A stretch of 39,850 bases of DNA from the NCBI GenBank assembly GCA_017464345.1, contig JAFUAH010000021.1, positions 1 through 39,850 on the forward strand, in the 5' to 3' direction. This stretch comes from Bacteroidaceae bacterium. Its GTDB lineage: Bacteria > Bacteroidota > Bacteroidia > Bacteroidales > Bacteroidaceae. Shown here in pieces: positions 13,415-22,327 of the stretch. How positions within the stretch are numbered: position 1 is the stretch's first letter; every line of letters starts with the position of its first letter. The notes below the pieces were generated by a model. It was not told where the DNA came from. It saw nothing but the letters and a program-made list of their open reading frames with translations, and searched no databases. Made by a program: the position numbers and the translations under genes.

Positions 13415-14461
13415 ATGTCGATAAAAACTGATAGCATTAATGTTTTAGACCTGTTCTGCGGTTGCGGAGGACTATCGCTTGGCTTTGAGAAAGCAGGCTA
13501 TAACATATTGATGGGCATCGACATCTGGCGCGATGCACTTCTTACTTATAAGTATAATCACAAATATTCTAAAACGCTCGAAGCAGACCTTTCGCAACTA
13601 TCTCCTGAAAAGGTAGCCACTGCTATTGGGGGGGCTCCAATTCATGTTATTATTGGCGGCCCCCCTTGTCAAGGATTTTCCGTAGCAGGAAAAAGAATTG
13701 TCGAAGACAAACGCAACGAACTATACAAGTCGTTCGTTCGTATGGTAGCGTACTTCAAACCGCAAGCCTTTGTAATGGAGAACGTGCCCAACATTCTCTC
13801 ACTGGGCGGCGGTGTGGTACGCGATGCCATACTTAATGATTTTATGAATTTGGGCTATCATGTTACATATAAGGTGCTGACAGCATCCGATTATGGAGTT
13901 CCACAAAATCGCAGAAGGGCTGTTTTTATCGGCTTAATCGATAAAGTATTTAATTTCGACATACCGATCGTTTCTCACAAAGTTACTTGTCAAGAGGCGT
14001 TGAGTGATTTGCCAGATAGAACAATCGCAAACGGGAATCCATACCCCACGGAGAGCCAAAGCGAATATCAGTTGCTTGTACGCAAACATAGCAAAGGAGT
14101 GTACAATCACGAAATCACAGAACACAACGAACAGACAAAACGTATTATCGCAATGGTTCCCGATGGCGGTAACTACAAAGACCTCCCATTGGAACTGCAA
14201 ACAACGCGAAAGGTGCATATTGCATGGACTCGCCTCAATAGTCAACGTCCAAGCATCACTATAGATACGGGACACAGACATCATTTTCATTATTCATACA
14301 ATCGTGTGCCAACCGTTCGCGAGAGTGCAAGAATACAATCTTTCCCCGATGAATTTATATTTTTAGGAAGCAAAACAAGCCAATATAAACAAGTTGGTAA
14401 TGCTGTACCTCCGATAATGGCAAATGCCATAGCGACTTATCTTAAACCATATATTTCGTAA
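13415..14461 (+). CDS. DNA (cytosine-5) methyltransferase 1 of a type II system, 348 aa
   Basis: All key m5C motifs are visible: motif I DLFCGCGGLSLGFEKAGY (residues 12-29), motif IV GGPPCQGFS (81-89, catalytic Cys85), motif VI ENVPN (122-126), motif VIII QNRRRAVFIG (164-173). Motif X (QVGNAVPP) lies near the C-terminus. The target-recognition region lies between VIII and X and includes YNHEITEHNEQTKRIIAM. The start at 13415 is set by the promoter at 13351-13381. The next gene, the presumed endonuclease, begins 9 bp after the stop. Low GC compared with the flanks suggests transfer. Confidence 0.92.
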   Translation: MSIKTDSINVLDLFCGCGGLSLGFEKAGYNILMGIDIWRDALLTYKYNHKYSKTLEADLSQLSPEKVATAIGGAPIHVIIGGPPCQGFSVAGKRIVEDKRNELYKSFVRMVAYFKPQAFVMENVPNILSLGGGVVRDAILNDFMNLGYHVTYKVLTASDYGVPQNRRRAVFIGLIDKVFNFDIPIVSHKVTCQEALSDLPDRTIANGNPYPTESQSEYQLLVRKHSKGVYNHEITEHNEQTKRIIAMVPDGGNYKDLPLELQTTRKVHIAWTRLNSQRPSITIDTGHRHHFHYSYNRVPTVRESARIQSFPDEFIFLGSKTSQYKQVGNAVPPIMANAIATYLKPYIS

Positions 14462-14470
14462 ACAAGACTT

Positions 14471-15958
14471 ATGAATGCAAAAAGTAGTACATATTATAAT
14501 ATACCTGATGAGTTTTGGTATAGAATACATTTTGTTCGTCCTCGTTTCAAGAACAATATAGAAAATGTTTTATTATACATGGCAACAGAATGTAGTAAAT
14601 TCCCCAAGTTACCTTGCCGCGAATATAACGAAAAGTATCTTAATGCCATCAGAATGTTCCCTGGCAATGTCGGCATGGAAGAAAAGACTCTACAAAATTG
14701 GCGCACTGAGATACCTGCTTTATTTGGCTTTTATACAGAAAATAAAGTTGAGGGATATACAGAAACCTCCAGAATGGCTACTTTCTTGCATGACAATCAA
14801 GACTTAACACAATTCCTTCGTTTCTTTCTTAATTCTTTTCAGTTCCCCGGCGGCCACATGAAAGCCAAAGATGTAAAGGAAATTATCGAAAAAGACATCC
14901 GCTTTAAACCTGCAAAAACTATTATTCAAGTCCTGCTTGAAGGAAACAAGATTCTTTCAAGCCAAAAAAGTGAGAAACAGATGTCAATTTCGGCAGAAGA
15001 AGCCACATACTGCATATTTAACGATATTCGTGTAACAAGCGGTCAAACATCAGTTAGGGAAGTTGCTGAATTAATTCTTTTTAACCGAAAGAATCGCATA
15101 AAATACTATAACAAAAAGGATCCAAAAGTATTTTCCTCTAAGGGCACTGCAAGAACAAAGGGCGATGTAACAAGATATGCTGGTGACATATTGGATTATA
15201 TGGAATTAGCCAATTTGTTAAAGAAGAGTCATGGCTATTACACACTGCGAGGGAATGAATATGACACAATAAGCCAATTCGCCAACGATAAATCATTCTA
15301 TAACGGCTACGAATCCTTTTACGGAATGCAGGACATTTCACTCAATGAGATTTCAAAAATAGAGCCACGATGGTTTGAATATGTGAACAATTCTCTTAAT
15401 CCTGATTTGTTTAAGACAAACTTACAATCAATTTTTGAGAGCGAGAAAGAAATTGATGTTGTTTTTAGCGACAGAATTAAAGAAGTTGTAACAAATGAAG
15501 ATAAAACAACAAAAGATATTGGCAATTTGGGTGAGGCTATTATTTACGGCCACGAACTTATGCGCTTGAAGATTAAGGGTTATGAGCATATGCTGAAAAT
15601 AGTACGCGTTGTCGATTCTCCTGCATACCATCCAGGATACGATATAGAAAGTATGGAGGCGGACGGAACTGATGAATTACGCTACATTGAAGTCAAGACA
15701 ACTGTCAGTAAACGTAAAATAGGAATGAACGCTTTTCATATGTCTCCCCATGAGTGGATGGTTGCAGGTACCATTAAGCACCATTATTGTGTTTATCGTC
15801 TAATGCTTAGTGAAGAGGACAAGACCCTCTATATTCTTCGTGACCCTGTTAAACTCTATAAAAGCGACATGATAGAAGGGGAGATTAGAGACGGTATTGA
15901 GATTTCATTTGATTCTACACAATTTACTCCAACAAAAGTACTTCAATGGCAAAGTTGA
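14471..15958 (+). CDS. Probable restriction endonuclease with DUF3883 (PD-(D/E)XK) domain, 495 aa
   Basis: The C-terminal third (~355-470) is a DUF3883-type domain: IGNLGEAIIYGHELMRLKIKG, then HPGYDIES, RYIEVKTTVS and MSPHEWMVAG. The triad is Asp391 with Glu407 and Lys409 of E-V-K, the PD-(D/E)XK nuclease signature. Residues 1-350 are not recognised; they begin IPDEFWYRIHFVRPRFKNN and contain charged helical stretches, probably the DNA-recognition part. The gene is enclosed by two cytosine methyltransferases (9-bp gap upstream, 13-nt overlap downstream), so the endonuclease role is inferred from context plus the nuclease core. Two same-type methyltransferases suggest an asymmetric recognition site, as in type IIS systems. 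The sequence cut is unknown. Confidence 0.8.
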   Translation: MNAKSSTYYNIPDEFWYRIHFVRPRFKNNIENVLLYMATECSKFPKLPCREYNEKYLNAIRMFPGNVGMEEKTLQNWRTEIPALFGFYTENKVEGYTETSRMATFLHDNQDLTQFLRFFLNSFQFPGGHMKAKDVKEIIEKDIRFKPAKTIIQVLLEGNKILSSQKSEKQMSISAEEATYCIFNDIRVTSGQTSVREVAELILFNRKNRIKYYNKKDPKVFSSKGTARTKGDVTRYAGDILDYMELANLLKKSHGYYTLRGNEYDTISQFANDKSFYNGYESFYGMQDISLNEISKIEPRWFEYVNNSLNPDLFKTNLQSIFESEKEIDVVFSDRIKEVVTNEDKTTKDIGNLGEAIIYGHELMRLKIKGYEHMLKIVRVVDSPAYHPGYDIESMEADGTDELRYIEVKTTVSKRKIGMNAFHMSPHEWMVAGTIKHHYCVYRLMLSEEDKTLYILRDPVKLYKSDMIEGEIRDGIEISFDSTQFTPTKVLQWQS

Positions 15959-17373
15959 AAGTTGCATCCTTGTTTTGCGGCTGCGGCGGAATGGATTTAG
16001 GACTTGTCGGTGGCTTTACGTATCTCGGAAAGGATTATAAAGAGAATCCTTTTGAAATTGTGTATTCTGTGGACAATGATCCTTATTGTACAAAAATATA
16101 TAATGCTAATTTTCAACATAAATGTATTGTTAAAGATGTTCGAGAAATCAACATTGCAGATATACCCGAGTTTGATATGCTAATAGGTGGGTTCCCATGC
16201 CAATCATTTTCCATCTCTGCACAAAATCCACCACGACTTGGATACAAGGACGAACGAGGTATGCTATTTTTTGAAATGGTGAAAATACTTCGTGAACGCC
16301 AACCTCGTTTTTTTATTGCTGAAAATGTCAAAGGTTTGCTCTCTGCAAATAACGGGAAAGCATTCCCGATGATTCTAAATGAATTTCGCGCTGCTGGTTA
16401 TAAGGTTATACACAAGTTGCTCAATGCAGCAGACTTTGGAGTTCCTCAGAAACGTGAGCGCGTGATAATGATTGGTTTCAGAGACGAGAAAGATCTGGTA
16501 AAGTACCACTTCCCCATGCACGTCAGGCAGAATGAGAGGAAGGTATTAGGGGATGTTATTCTTGAAGAAGCGAACCAAGAAGAGAACCTTTTCTTTAGCG
16601 ACCGCGCCGTTGCTGGGATGATGGCTGTACGAGAGAAAATGAACAAGGGGCGTGTCATGAGATTAGATGAGCCTTGCAATACAATAAGTGCTCATCTTGC
16701 AAAAGTTAGTTTGAATAGTACAGACCCGGTATTTATGGTAGGCGACCGATACCGCAGATTCTCGGCAAGAGAGGCTGCGCGGATTCAGTCTTTCCCTGAT
16801 AACTTTGCCTTTGAGATGGTTTCGCAGGGAAGGCAATATAAAGCCATAGGAAATGCAGTACCACCAATCTTGATGTGGAATATCGTCAAACCCTTCCAAG
16901 ATGTATTAAAGGTCCCAGCACTTAATATTAAAGAAATTAAAGATGAGTTTCCCGACGAGATTGTGAGTAACAAGTTCCATGAAGATGGTGTCGAGTCCGA
17001 CAAGAATGTGCTTATCTCTTATGTCAAGAACGATACGATAGAAATGTTTCTTGATGGCTCAATCAACGTATATTATACAGGCAAGAAATTCCCTTCTACG
17101 GTAGCATTGAACAAACTCTATTACTTCATGCCTTATAAAAAAGGAAAGGGCATTCGTGACCTTTATCTTATAAAGATAGCGCGGGTCGGGTCCAAACATG
17201 AGGTACATCCAGAATGCGACGAGAATGATTTCCGCCTTGTCTTCGAGGTCGAATTTGTCAAGCAGTTATTTGATGACTTCTATATGATAGACTTGCCGAT
17301 ATGGCATACCTTTAAGGATACGACGATGAAGGAGATACTATCTATTCGGAATCAAAATCAAAACTTAATATAA
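15946..17373 (+). CDS. DNA (cytosine-5) methyltransferase 2 with extra C-terminal domain, 475 aa
   Basis: Motif I is VASLFCGCGGMDLGL (6-20), motif IV GGFPCQSFS (81-89, Cys85), motif VI AENVKGL, motif VIII QKRERVIMIGF, and motif X AIGNAVPP. After the catalytic domain (ending ~residue 325) come ~120 more residues (VLISYVKNDTIEMFLDGSIN, YYFMPYKKGKGIRDLYLIKI, FRLVFEVEFVKQLFDDF) that are not part of a standard m5C enzyme. They look like a compact beta-rich domain and may help in target recognition or bind the endonuclease. The start overlaps the endonuclease gene by 13 nt. This enzyme presumably modifies the other strand of the asymmetric site. Confidence 0.9.
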   Translation: MAKLKVASLFCGCGGMDLGLVGGFTYLGKDYKENPFEIVYSVDNDPYCTKIYNANFQHKCIVKDVREINIADIPEFDMLIGGFPCQSFSISAQNPPRLGYKDERGMLFFEMVKILRERQPRFFIAENVKGLLSANNGKAFPMILNEFRAAGYKVIHKLLNAADFGVPQKRERVIMIGFRDEKDLVKYHFPMHVRQNERKVLGDVILEEANQEENLFFSDRAVAGMMAVREKMNKGRVMRLDEPCNTISAHLAKVSLNSTDPVFMVGDRYRRFSAREAARIQSFPDNFAFEMVSQGRQYKAIGNAVPPILMWNIVKPFQDVLKVPALNIKEIKDEFPDEIVSNKFHEDGVESDKNVLISYVKNDTIEMFLDGSINVYYTGKKFPSTVALNKLYYFMPYKKGKGIRDLYLIKIARVGSKHEVHPECDENDFRLVFEVEFVKQLFDDFYMIDLPIWHTFKDTTMKEILSIRNQNQNLI

Positions 17374-17464
17374 GCAAAAGCCTCCGAAATAAATTCTCTT
17401 TGAATAAGTAGGACACCGTTCTCACTTCAAATATGCATATAGACAACAAAATAGACGAATACAA

Positions 17465-18523
17465 ATGACTAATTTTAGAGAACTGTTTCGGGAATATATA
17501 GAAAGTGTTAAAATCCCATCTGATGCAGATTCGACTATAGTGGAAAAAGGTTGGAACAGCATCTATAAGATTTTATTGCCCAATATTCCAGAAAAATTAT
17601 TTCGATATCGAAGCGTTAATGATTATTCCATTGACGACTTCAAAAAGGGGGAAATATCACTTTGCCATGCAGGAATGTTCCCTGACAAATACGATTCGTG
17701 CTTATTTGTAGATAAGAAAGTTGTAAAACAGAATATCGATAATGGATATGATTCGTGGATGTTGATTTTCCTAGAAAGCATCCGTTTACATCCAGAGTTA
17801 TATCCCTCAACTGAAATCGTAGCAAGAACTCATGAATATATGAAAGGAGGATATACCAATGAACAAATTAGAGATATTCTAAAAGTTCATATTGGGAATA
17901 CATACATCAATGATTTCATTTCATATCTCAAAAATAAAGAATCGCGATTCCGAAGTCCTAGGAATAGTGCAAAAATCGGGTGCTTTACAGAAAGTGTCCA
18001 CTCTAAATATATGTGGGATCGGTATGGAGGCGGATATAAAGGATTTGCTTTGAGATATGATTTCCGAAACATAAAAGAAATGCATTCAAAAAAGACGCAT
18101 GAACTAGAATTGTTTCCAGTCTTTTACTCTGAAGAAAGACTAAATGCGACATATGAAGAAATGGTTGTCTTTATGCTTGATTTTATGAAACAGACAGGTT
18201 TCTCCTCTTCGGCAATAATGGAGTATAGGAAACATTATCCCGTAAATCAATTGTATTGGTTCTTATCATACTTATACAAAGACAAAAAAGTATATGAACA
18301 TGAGCAAGAATGGCGTATGCTCTATTACAATTTAACAAATGAGGATGACTACTATTCTATTTCAGACAAAGATTGCGTAAAGGCAATCTATTATGGACCA
18401 GATATTTCTAATGAGGATAGAAATACCCTACGTGAAATTGCCGTAAAAAGAGGGGTAGAGGAATTCAATGTTGTATTTGATGAAGATAGTAGTAAATTTG
18501 ATTTGAAAGCAATTCCGATATAA
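17465..18523 (+). CDS. DUF2971-family protein, 352 aa
   Basis: Recognisable DUF2971 features are LFRYRSVNDYSIDDFKKGEI (residues 46-65), FPDKYDSCLF in place of the usual N-D-P-x-D block, GCFTESVHSKYMWDRYGGGY, KGFALRYDF, VFYSEERL, and the late VYEHEQEWRMLYYN. The family has no established activity that I know; members are common in defence islands and beside restriction systems. It lies 91 bp after methyltransferase 2 with the same low GC, so it may have moved with the system as an accessory. There is no signal peptide or membrane segment. Confidence 0.75.
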   Translation: MTNFRELFREYIESVKIPSDADSTIVEKGWNSIYKILLPNIPEKLFRYRSVNDYSIDDFKKGEISLCHAGMFPDKYDSCLFVDKKVVKQNIDNGYDSWMLIFLESIRLHPELYPSTEIVARTHEYMKGGYTNEQIRDILKVHIGNTYINDFISYLKNKESRFRSPRNSAKIGCFTESVHSKYMWDRYGGGYKGFALRYDFRNIKEMHSKKTHELELFPVFYSEERLNATYEEMVVFMLDFMKQTGFSSSAIMEYRKHYPVNQLYWFLSYLYKDKKVYEHEQEWRMLYYNLTNEDDYYSISDKDCVKAIYYGPDISNEDRNTLREIAVKRGVEEFNVVFDEDSSKFDLKAIPI

Positions 18524-18548
18524 AGACAGAGAACACATCAGAAACATA

Positions 18549-18620
18549 ATGAAGGATATGAGCAAGGTATCCATACGCTTTTACAACGACCATGAGGTCA
18601 GGGCCGTCGGAAATGAATAA
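18549..18620 (+). pseudogene. N-terminal remnant of a BRO-type protein, 23 codons
   Basis: MSKVSIRFYNDHEVRAV is the standard opening of a Bacteroidales BRO-N/antirepressor-like family, where it continues W-x-x-x-x-x-K-W-(W/Y)-F-S. Here it ends after VRAVGNE at a TAA (18618-18620), just before the RhuM start. The rest of the gene has been lost, probably when the RhuM gene arrived. Confidence 0.6.
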
Positions 18621-18630
18621 GAGGAAGAGC

Positions 18631-19620
18631 ATGGACAACAAACTGATTCTATATAAAGACGAGAACGGACGAGTGAGCGTCAGCGTGAGGTTTGCCGACG
18701 AGGATGTGTGGCTGACACAGGCACAATTGGTAGAGATATACCAAACGAGCAAATCGAACGTAAGTGAGCACATTAAGCACATCTTCGAGGATAGAGAACT
18801 GGAGCGGGATTTAGTTGTTCGGAAATTCCGAACAACTGCTACAGATGGCAAAAACTACAATGTCGACCACTACAATCTGGACATGATTATCGCCCTGGGG
18901 TATCGCGTGCAGTCACCTATTGCCGTGCGCTTCCGCCGCTGGGCGACACAACGGTTGCACGAGTACATCCAGAAGGGCTTCACGATGGACGACGAGCGAC
19001 TGAAGCAGGGCGGCAACCGCTACTTCCGGGAGTTGCTGCAACGCATCAGGGACATCCGCAGTAGTGAACGGAATTTTTATCAGCAGGTGACGGACATCTA
19101 CGCGACATCGACCGACTACGACCCTCGTTCGCAGATGACGAAACTGTTCTTTGCCACCGTGCAGAACAAGATGCACTATGCCGTGCATGAGCATACGGCG
19201 GCCGAACTGATTTATGAACGGGTGGACAACGAGAAGCCGTTCGTGGGGATGACGAACTTCAAGGGTAACTATGTGACCCGCGACGACGTGAAGATTGCAA
19301 AGAACTACCTGACGGAGTTGGAACTGCAGCGGCTGAACCTGCTGACCTCGCAGTTCCTCGATTATGCAGAGTTTCAGGCGTTGGAGCAGAACCCGATGAC
19401 GATGGCCGACTGGATTGCGGCACTCGATGACCAAATATTGAGATTGCGAAAGAACATTCTGGAGGGCACGGGCATGGTGTCCCATCAGGAGGCCATCGAA
19501 AAGGCAGAGCGCGAGTTCGAAATCTATCGCGAACGGGAGATGCGACTTCTGGAGAGCGACTTCGACAAGGCCGTCAAGCAATTGAACAGGAATAGAACGG
19601 ACGAGGAACAGGACATTTAG
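18631..19620 (+). CDS. RhuM-family protein (copy 1)
   Basis: The ~329-aa protein starts MDNKLILYKDENGRVSVSVR; ATG 18613 is an alternative start 18 nt upstream. The RhuM family features are VWLTQAQLVEIYQTSKSNVSEHIKHIF (helix-turn-helix-like), YNLDMIIALGYRVQSPIAVRFRRWAT, HEYIQKGFTMDDERLKQGG, FRELLQRIRDIRSSERNFYQQ, and KLFFATVQNKMHYAVHEHTAAELI. A charged coiled-coil ends the protein. RhuM was first described in a Salmonella pathogenicity island; its biochemical function is unknown and it often sits among restriction and toxin-antitoxin genes. A second, diverged copy is at 24398-25423. Confidence 0.85.
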   Translation: MDNKLILYKDENGRVSVSVRFADEDVWLTQAQLVEIYQTSKSNVSEHIKHIFEDRELERDLVVRKFRTTATDGKNYNVDHYNLDMIIALGYRVQSPIAVRFRRWATQRLHEYIQKGFTMDDERLKQGGNRYFRELLQRIRDIRSSERNFYQQVTDIYATSTDYDPRSQMTKLFFATVQNKMHYAVHEHTAAELIYERVDNEKPFVGMTNFKGNYVTRDDVKIAKNYLTELELQRLNLLTSQFLDYAEFQALEQNPMTMADWIAALDDQILRLRKNILEGTGMVSHQEAIEKAEREFEIYREREMRLLESDFDKAVKQLNRNRTDEEQDI

Positions 19621-19625
19621 GACTT

Positions 19626-19943
19626 ATGGCAAGCAACATAGACTTTGTGCAGTACATCGCCGACCAGTGCAGCGGGGCGGGCGACATCGCGGCGCGGAAG
19701 ATGTTTGGCGACTACGGGCTCTATTGCGACGGGAAGATTGTCGCCCTCATCTGCGACGACGGCCTCTACGTGAAGCCGACCGAGGCCGCACGCGCGATGC
19801 TCCGCAAGGAAGAACTGCGCCCACCCTACGAGGGCGCAAAGGATTACTTCTACATCACCGACGTGGACGACCGCGTCTATCTCTCGACCCTCATCCGCTC
19901 GACTTACGAGGCCCTACCCGAGCCGAAGCGGCGGAAACGATAA
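19626..19943 (+). CDS. TfoX/Sxy N-terminal domain protein, 105 aa
   Basis: The single TfoX_N domain shows AARKMFGDYGLYCDGKIVAL, DDGLYVKPTEAARAML and a final YFYITDVDD segment. It lacks the C-terminal domain of Haemophilus/E. coli Sxy, as is usual for the short stand-alone proteins. The gene begins 5 bp after the RhuM stop. A competence role is not implied here. Confidence 0.85.
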   Translation: MASNIDFVQYIADQCSGAGDIAARKMFGDYGLYCDGKIVALICDDGLYVKPTEAARAMLRKEELRPPYEGAKDYFYITDVDDRVYLSTLIRSTYEALPEPKRRKR

Positions 19944-19983
19944 CACACGATACTAATAGGAAAGGGAGAGTGAATGCTCCCCC

Positions 19984-21087
19984 TTACTTTAAGTAATCAA
20001 ACAAATCGATGCTTCCTGCCTCGCTTTCTACATTAAGCGCGGGGACGTGCTCCACCATCCTTGTCCGCCCGTTCGCCTTCTCGACATAGAAGTACACGAG
20101 GGCGCCGGTGTAACTGCGGAACACGACCTCGTATTCCGTCTCCGTCTCTTCCCCCATCGTTATCGACATCAGGGAAGGGTTGGCCTCGGACGGACTCCAG
20201 TCGTACGCGCTATGGCAGTAATTGTTCACGCCCTCGTAGGCCATCTCGGCCGTTACAGTCGTATCCGTCTCGGCTACGCTGATGTCGCCAATGCTCAGTG
20301 TTCCGTCGTCGGCAATGGTAAGGAGGGCCGTCAGGGTGGGCATGTCGTCGTAGGTCAGCACAAGTCCCGTGGTGAACTTAATGCCAGGCGTAACGAGCAG
20401 ACAGGGAGTAGGCCCGGCCAGGTCGTAAGTGATTTGTTCCCCTATCCACACGGGATGCTGCTCGTCGTCGAAGCCCCCCATGTCGGTGACGGTGTTCGTG
20501 GCTTGGGCAATCTCTCGCTCTCCATCGTAGAGTGTTATCTGCTCGCCCTCGATGGTATAACCTAGACGGCCAAGGAGTTGCTGCTGAATATCGTAGGGGT
20601 TGACGATGTGGGCGATGTACGCCTTGTCGTCCTTGTCGAAACGAATTTGGTAGAGCCAATCCACCTGCACGCCCGTACCCCACATGGCACTCGAGGTGAG
20701 CCAGAGCCAACCGTGCTGTTTGTCGTAGGCAGCCATGGGACAGCGAGCGTTGCAAAGATTGGGGAACGTAGTCGAAGTGGCTCCCTTCGTCACGACGATG
20801 CCATAACCTTCTGTCGAAGTCGCATCCGCCTCGGCAATGGCCTCGACACAGATGTGGCAGGTCGTGTCGCTCATGATTTCATACTGGTGGAAGCACTCTG
20901 CCCGCTCCATCGCTTCCAGCACCCGGAAGGGTGCAGAGTCGGCAGGCAACGGCCCGTCCAATGTCCCAGCCACGCTGCTGATGTCTTTTGCGAGCGAGCC
21001 GCTACGGGAATTGCATGAAACGAAGAGCACACTCAAGCCACAAAGTGTCAGGATGGCGGCCAGCATCCACGTTTTCCGAAGTTTCAT
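19984..21087 (-). CDS. Predicted lipoprotein, 367 aa, function unknown
   Basis: MKLRKTWMLAAILTLCGLSVLFVSCNS is a signal sequence with a lipobox-like V-S-C, so Cys25 would be lipidated. The rest is acidic and beta-rich with scattered cysteines (TTCHICVEA, NLCNARCPMAA), and I recognise no domain. It stands alone on the minus strand, convergent with the TfoX gene, and shares a ~180-bp upstream region with the divergent BRO gene. A TAAATTTG box lies at 21124-21131 on its strand. Surface or periplasmic location is likely. Confidence 0.7.
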   Translation of the reverse strand: MKLRKTWMLAAILTLCGLSVLFVSCNSRSGSLAKDISSVAGTLDGPLPADSAPFRVLEAMERAECFHQYEIMSDTTCHICVEAIAEADATSTEGYGIVVTKGATSTTFPNLCNARCPMAAYDKQHGWLWLTSSAMWGTGVQVDWLYQIRFDKDDKAYIAHIVNPYDIQQQLLGRLGYTIEGEQITLYDGEREIAQATNTVTDMGGFDDEQHPVWIGEQITYDLAGPTPCLLVTPGIKFTTGLVLTYDDMPTLTALLTIADDGTLSIGDISVAETDTTVTAEMAYEGVNNYCHSAYDWSPSEANPSLMSITMGEETETEYEVVFRSYTGALVYFYVEKANGRTRMVEHVPALNVESEAGSIDLFDYLK

Positions 21088-21206
21088 AGTAAGTCGATTA
21101 TTTCACTATCTGATTTCCGATTGCAAATTTATATAAAAATTTCAAACCTCGGATACGTTACAGGAATTATTTCCAGACATCACAACTTCGTGTCTGGGAT
21201 TTTTCG

Positions 21207-21214
21207 TATATTTG
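21207..21214 (+). promoter_or_regulatory. -7 box (TATATTTG) of the BRO-type gene
   Basis: TATATTTG lies 56 bp before the ATG at 21271 and fits TAnnTTTG; no clean -33 element is seen. Confidence 0.4.
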
Positions 21215-21270
21215 TGGACGATAAGTGAAATAGATAAATCGGAATTTAGCAAACTACAATAGAAAGTAAC

Positions 21271-22137
21271 ATGGAAGAGAATTTCGCAATACAACTATTT
21301 GAGGGCAAGAAAGTACGCATCGTTTGGGATGCAGAAAAAGAGAAGTATTTTTTCTCTGTTGCCGACATAGTACAAGTGTTGACCGACAGTGTTGATGTCA
21401 AGCAGTACATCAAGCGGATGCGGACACGTGATGCTGAACTTAATTCCAAGTGGGGTACAATTTGTACCCCTGTTGTCATGCTGGCTCCAGACGGAAAGAA
21501 AAGAAAGACCCAAGCCGCCGACTTGGAAGGTATTTTCCGTATCATTCAGTCGATTCCTTCCAAGAAAGCAGAGCCTGTACGTCAATGGTTAGCAGAGTTG
21601 GGCAGCCAACGCATTGACCAGATAATTGACCCCGAACTGACATTCCAAATGGCAGTAGAGGACTATCGCCGTCAAGGGTATAGTGACCGTTGGATAAACG
21701 AACGCATGCGCTCCATAGAGATGCGCAAGGAACTGACGGACGAATGGCATCGTTCCGGCATCCATGAGCCACGCGACTTTGCTATCCTCACCAACGTCCT
21801 CACCAAAGCGTGGAGTGGCATGACCACAGGGCAGTATAAACGCTACAAGGGTCTGACAAAAGAGAACCTGCGCGACAACATGACTAACATTGAGCTGGCC
21901 CTCAATACGCTTGCCGAGGTTGCAACCACGGAATACTCCCGTCAGTCTAATCCTCAGACAATGGTTGAGAGCCAGCGTATAGCACAAGAGGGTGGCAGTG
22001 TTGCCCGCGATGCACGTCAAACGATGGAACGTCGTCTTGGTCATTCCGTTGTTTCACCAGAACGAGCCTCAGACCACATCAAGCCTATTGAAGGCTCTGA
22101 CTTTGAAACATTTCCTGCACCAGAAAAAGAACAATAG
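21271..22137 (+). CDS. BRO-family (Bro-N) phage-antirepressor-like protein, 288 aa
   Basis: The N-terminal Bro-N domain is IQLFEGKKVRIVWDAEKEKYFFSVADIVQVLTDSVDVKQYIKR, with KTQAADLEGIFRIIQSIPSKKAEPVRQWLAELG. The second half (MAVEDYRRQGYSDRWINERMRSIEMRKELTDEWHRSGI, LTNVLTKAWSGMTTGQYKRYKGL) follows the pattern common in Bacteroidota members of the family. These are DNA-binding regulators of phage or mobile-element origin, and some have toxin-antitoxin-like neighbours. The remnant at 18549-18620 is from a related gene. Confidence 0.85.
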   Translation: MEENFAIQLFEGKKVRIVWDAEKEKYFFSVADIVQVLTDSVDVKQYIKRMRTRDAELNSKWGTICTPVVMLAPDGKKRKTQAADLEGIFRIIQSIPSKKAEPVRQWLAELGSQRIDQIIDPELTFQMAVEDYRRQGYSDRWINERMRSIEMRKELTDEWHRSGIHEPRDFAILTNVLTKAWSGMTTGQYKRYKGLTKENLRDNMTNIELALNTLAEVATTEYSRQSNPQTMVESQRIAQEGGSVARDARQTMERRLGHSVVSPERASDHIKPIEGSDFETFPAPEKEQ

Positions 22138-22181
22138 AACTGACAAAACGAGATTTACGATATGGATAATAATGCCATTTG

Positions 22182-22304
22182 ATGTCCTTTAGAGGACGTG
22201 GAGGTGCTGCATTTACATGGTGGATGTATTTAGTTCTATTCACGTTAATCCATGCAGTTGTGTTGCTTTATGGGATTGTAAAATCTTGTACTAAGAAGCA
22301 TTGA
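22182..22304 (+). CDS. Small single-span membrane protein, 40 aa
   Basis: ATG 22182 to TGA 22302-22304 encodes MSFRGRGGAAFTWW, a hydrophobic span (MYLVLFTLIHAVVLLYGIV) and a basic end KSCTKKH. The frame, a single clear transmembrane helix and a positively charged tail support a real small protein, but I know no family. It lies 44 bp after the BRO gene and 23 bp before the aspartic protease gene, so it may share their transcript. The tail and span would suit a small toxin or a regulator of a membrane protein; that is speculation. Confidence 0.5.
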   Translation: MSFRGRGGAAFTWWMYLVLFTLIHAVVLLYGIVKSCTKKH

Positions 22305-22327
22305 AGCATAAATTCCAATTTACCAGA

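Noticed and set aside
19961-19987. Terminator between the TfoX and lipoprotein genes
   Set aside because: GGGAG/CTCCC is a short stem with a bulge and there is no T-run; too weak to list.
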